Origin: Saccoglossus kowalevskii
Lineage: Eukaryota; Hemichordata; Enteropneusta; Harrimaniidae
Direction: 5' to 3'
NCBI RefSeq assembly: GCF_000003605.2
Contig: NW_003120921.1
Coordinates: forward strand, 690,036 to 706,434
DNA length: 16,399 nt
Shown here: positions 16,156 through 16,399 of the stretch, piece after piece
Numbering within the stretch: the first letter of the stretch is position 1
Layout of the letters: each line of letters starts with the position of its first letter
Position numbers and translations under genes: made by a program
Notes under the pieces: generated by a model
Told to the model about the DNA's origin: nothing
Seen by the model: only the letters and a program-made list of their open reading frames with translations
The model's database searches: none

Positions 16156-16399
16156 TCTGTCTCTTAATTAGTATGTTGAAAAGTATGTATCGTACTTAAG
16201 GTCTCATGTGCCACCAATTATGAGCCTATGAGTGTTTGTAGTCCTCAAATCTTACGGTTAGCCAATAGTTAGATCAACATGTATTTTATGTTTCAACAAA
16301 TTAAAACATAATTTTGATCTTTGTAACACTTTTTTTTGAGAAATTCACCCAACCGCCAACATTGTTTTCTATGGAAAGCCGTAACTGTCTCAGATCCAC
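16156..16399. other. Downstream intergenic sequence
   Basis: No coding sequence seen. The words caacattgttttctatgga near 16358-16376 resemble caacattgtgttctatgga at about 3066-3084 inside the candidate mobile element, so a fragment of a dispersed repeat may begin here and continue past the window edge. Confidence 0.35.

Noticed and set aside
1-16399. tRNA, rRNA and CRISPR arrays
   Set aside because: No cloverleaf with A/B boxes, conserved rRNA words or regular spaced repeats were seen on either strand by eye.

Overview
The window looks like invertebrate metazoan nuclear DNA. It is AT-rich, has many short GT-AG introns (about 110-560 bp), T-rich tracts before acceptors, A/T microsatellites and a polyadenylation signal. 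I see nothing prokaryotic or organellar. The phylum cannot be fixed from sequence alone. The compact gene and short introns would suit a tunicate, cnidarian or similar small-genome invertebrate, but that is a guess.

Bases 1 to about 4490 have no gene I can support. They hold a possible MITE-like element (about 2629-3347, imperfect terminal inverted repeats, left end duplicated as an exact 43-bp tandem repeat) and otherwise unassigned sequence. Bases about 4490-6600 hold three diverged tandem copies of one segment. Copies 1 and 2 each carry a promoter-like block and a tiny six-codon first exon with a GTAAGT donor. Copy 3 keeps the promoter-like block but has lost the exon and ends at a (TAAA)n microsatellite.

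From 4762/5926 to 15981 one plus-strand gene fills the window. I reconstruct two alternative first exons, then exons 2-23, with a continuous reading frame of 1620 codons plus stop. Exon 3 (possible globular N-terminal region) appears once. From the end of exon 3 onward every intron is phase 2, so each of exons 4-22 is a symmetric cassette with a length divisible by 3. These cassettes fall into recurring classes: A, B, C, D, E and F. They run A-B-C-D-E-F / A-B-C-E-F / A-B-C-D-E / E-D'-A' / terminal exon. The protein is predicted to be intracellular, Lys/Ser/Glu-rich and largely disordered, with no signal peptide or membrane segment. It is studded with a short hydrophobic motif of the form [VA]-S-x-x-[LM]-[LM]-x-x-[IVL]-[LM], usually followed by an acidic Ser/Asp/Glu patch.

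I do not recognise the family and assign no biochemical function. The clearest biology here is architectural: a gene built by repeated duplication of a block of phase-2 exons, with near-identical stretches (exons 8-9 and 13-14 with their introns) that point to recent duplication or gene conversion. The exons are splice-compatible, so many in-frame isoforms are possible in principle.
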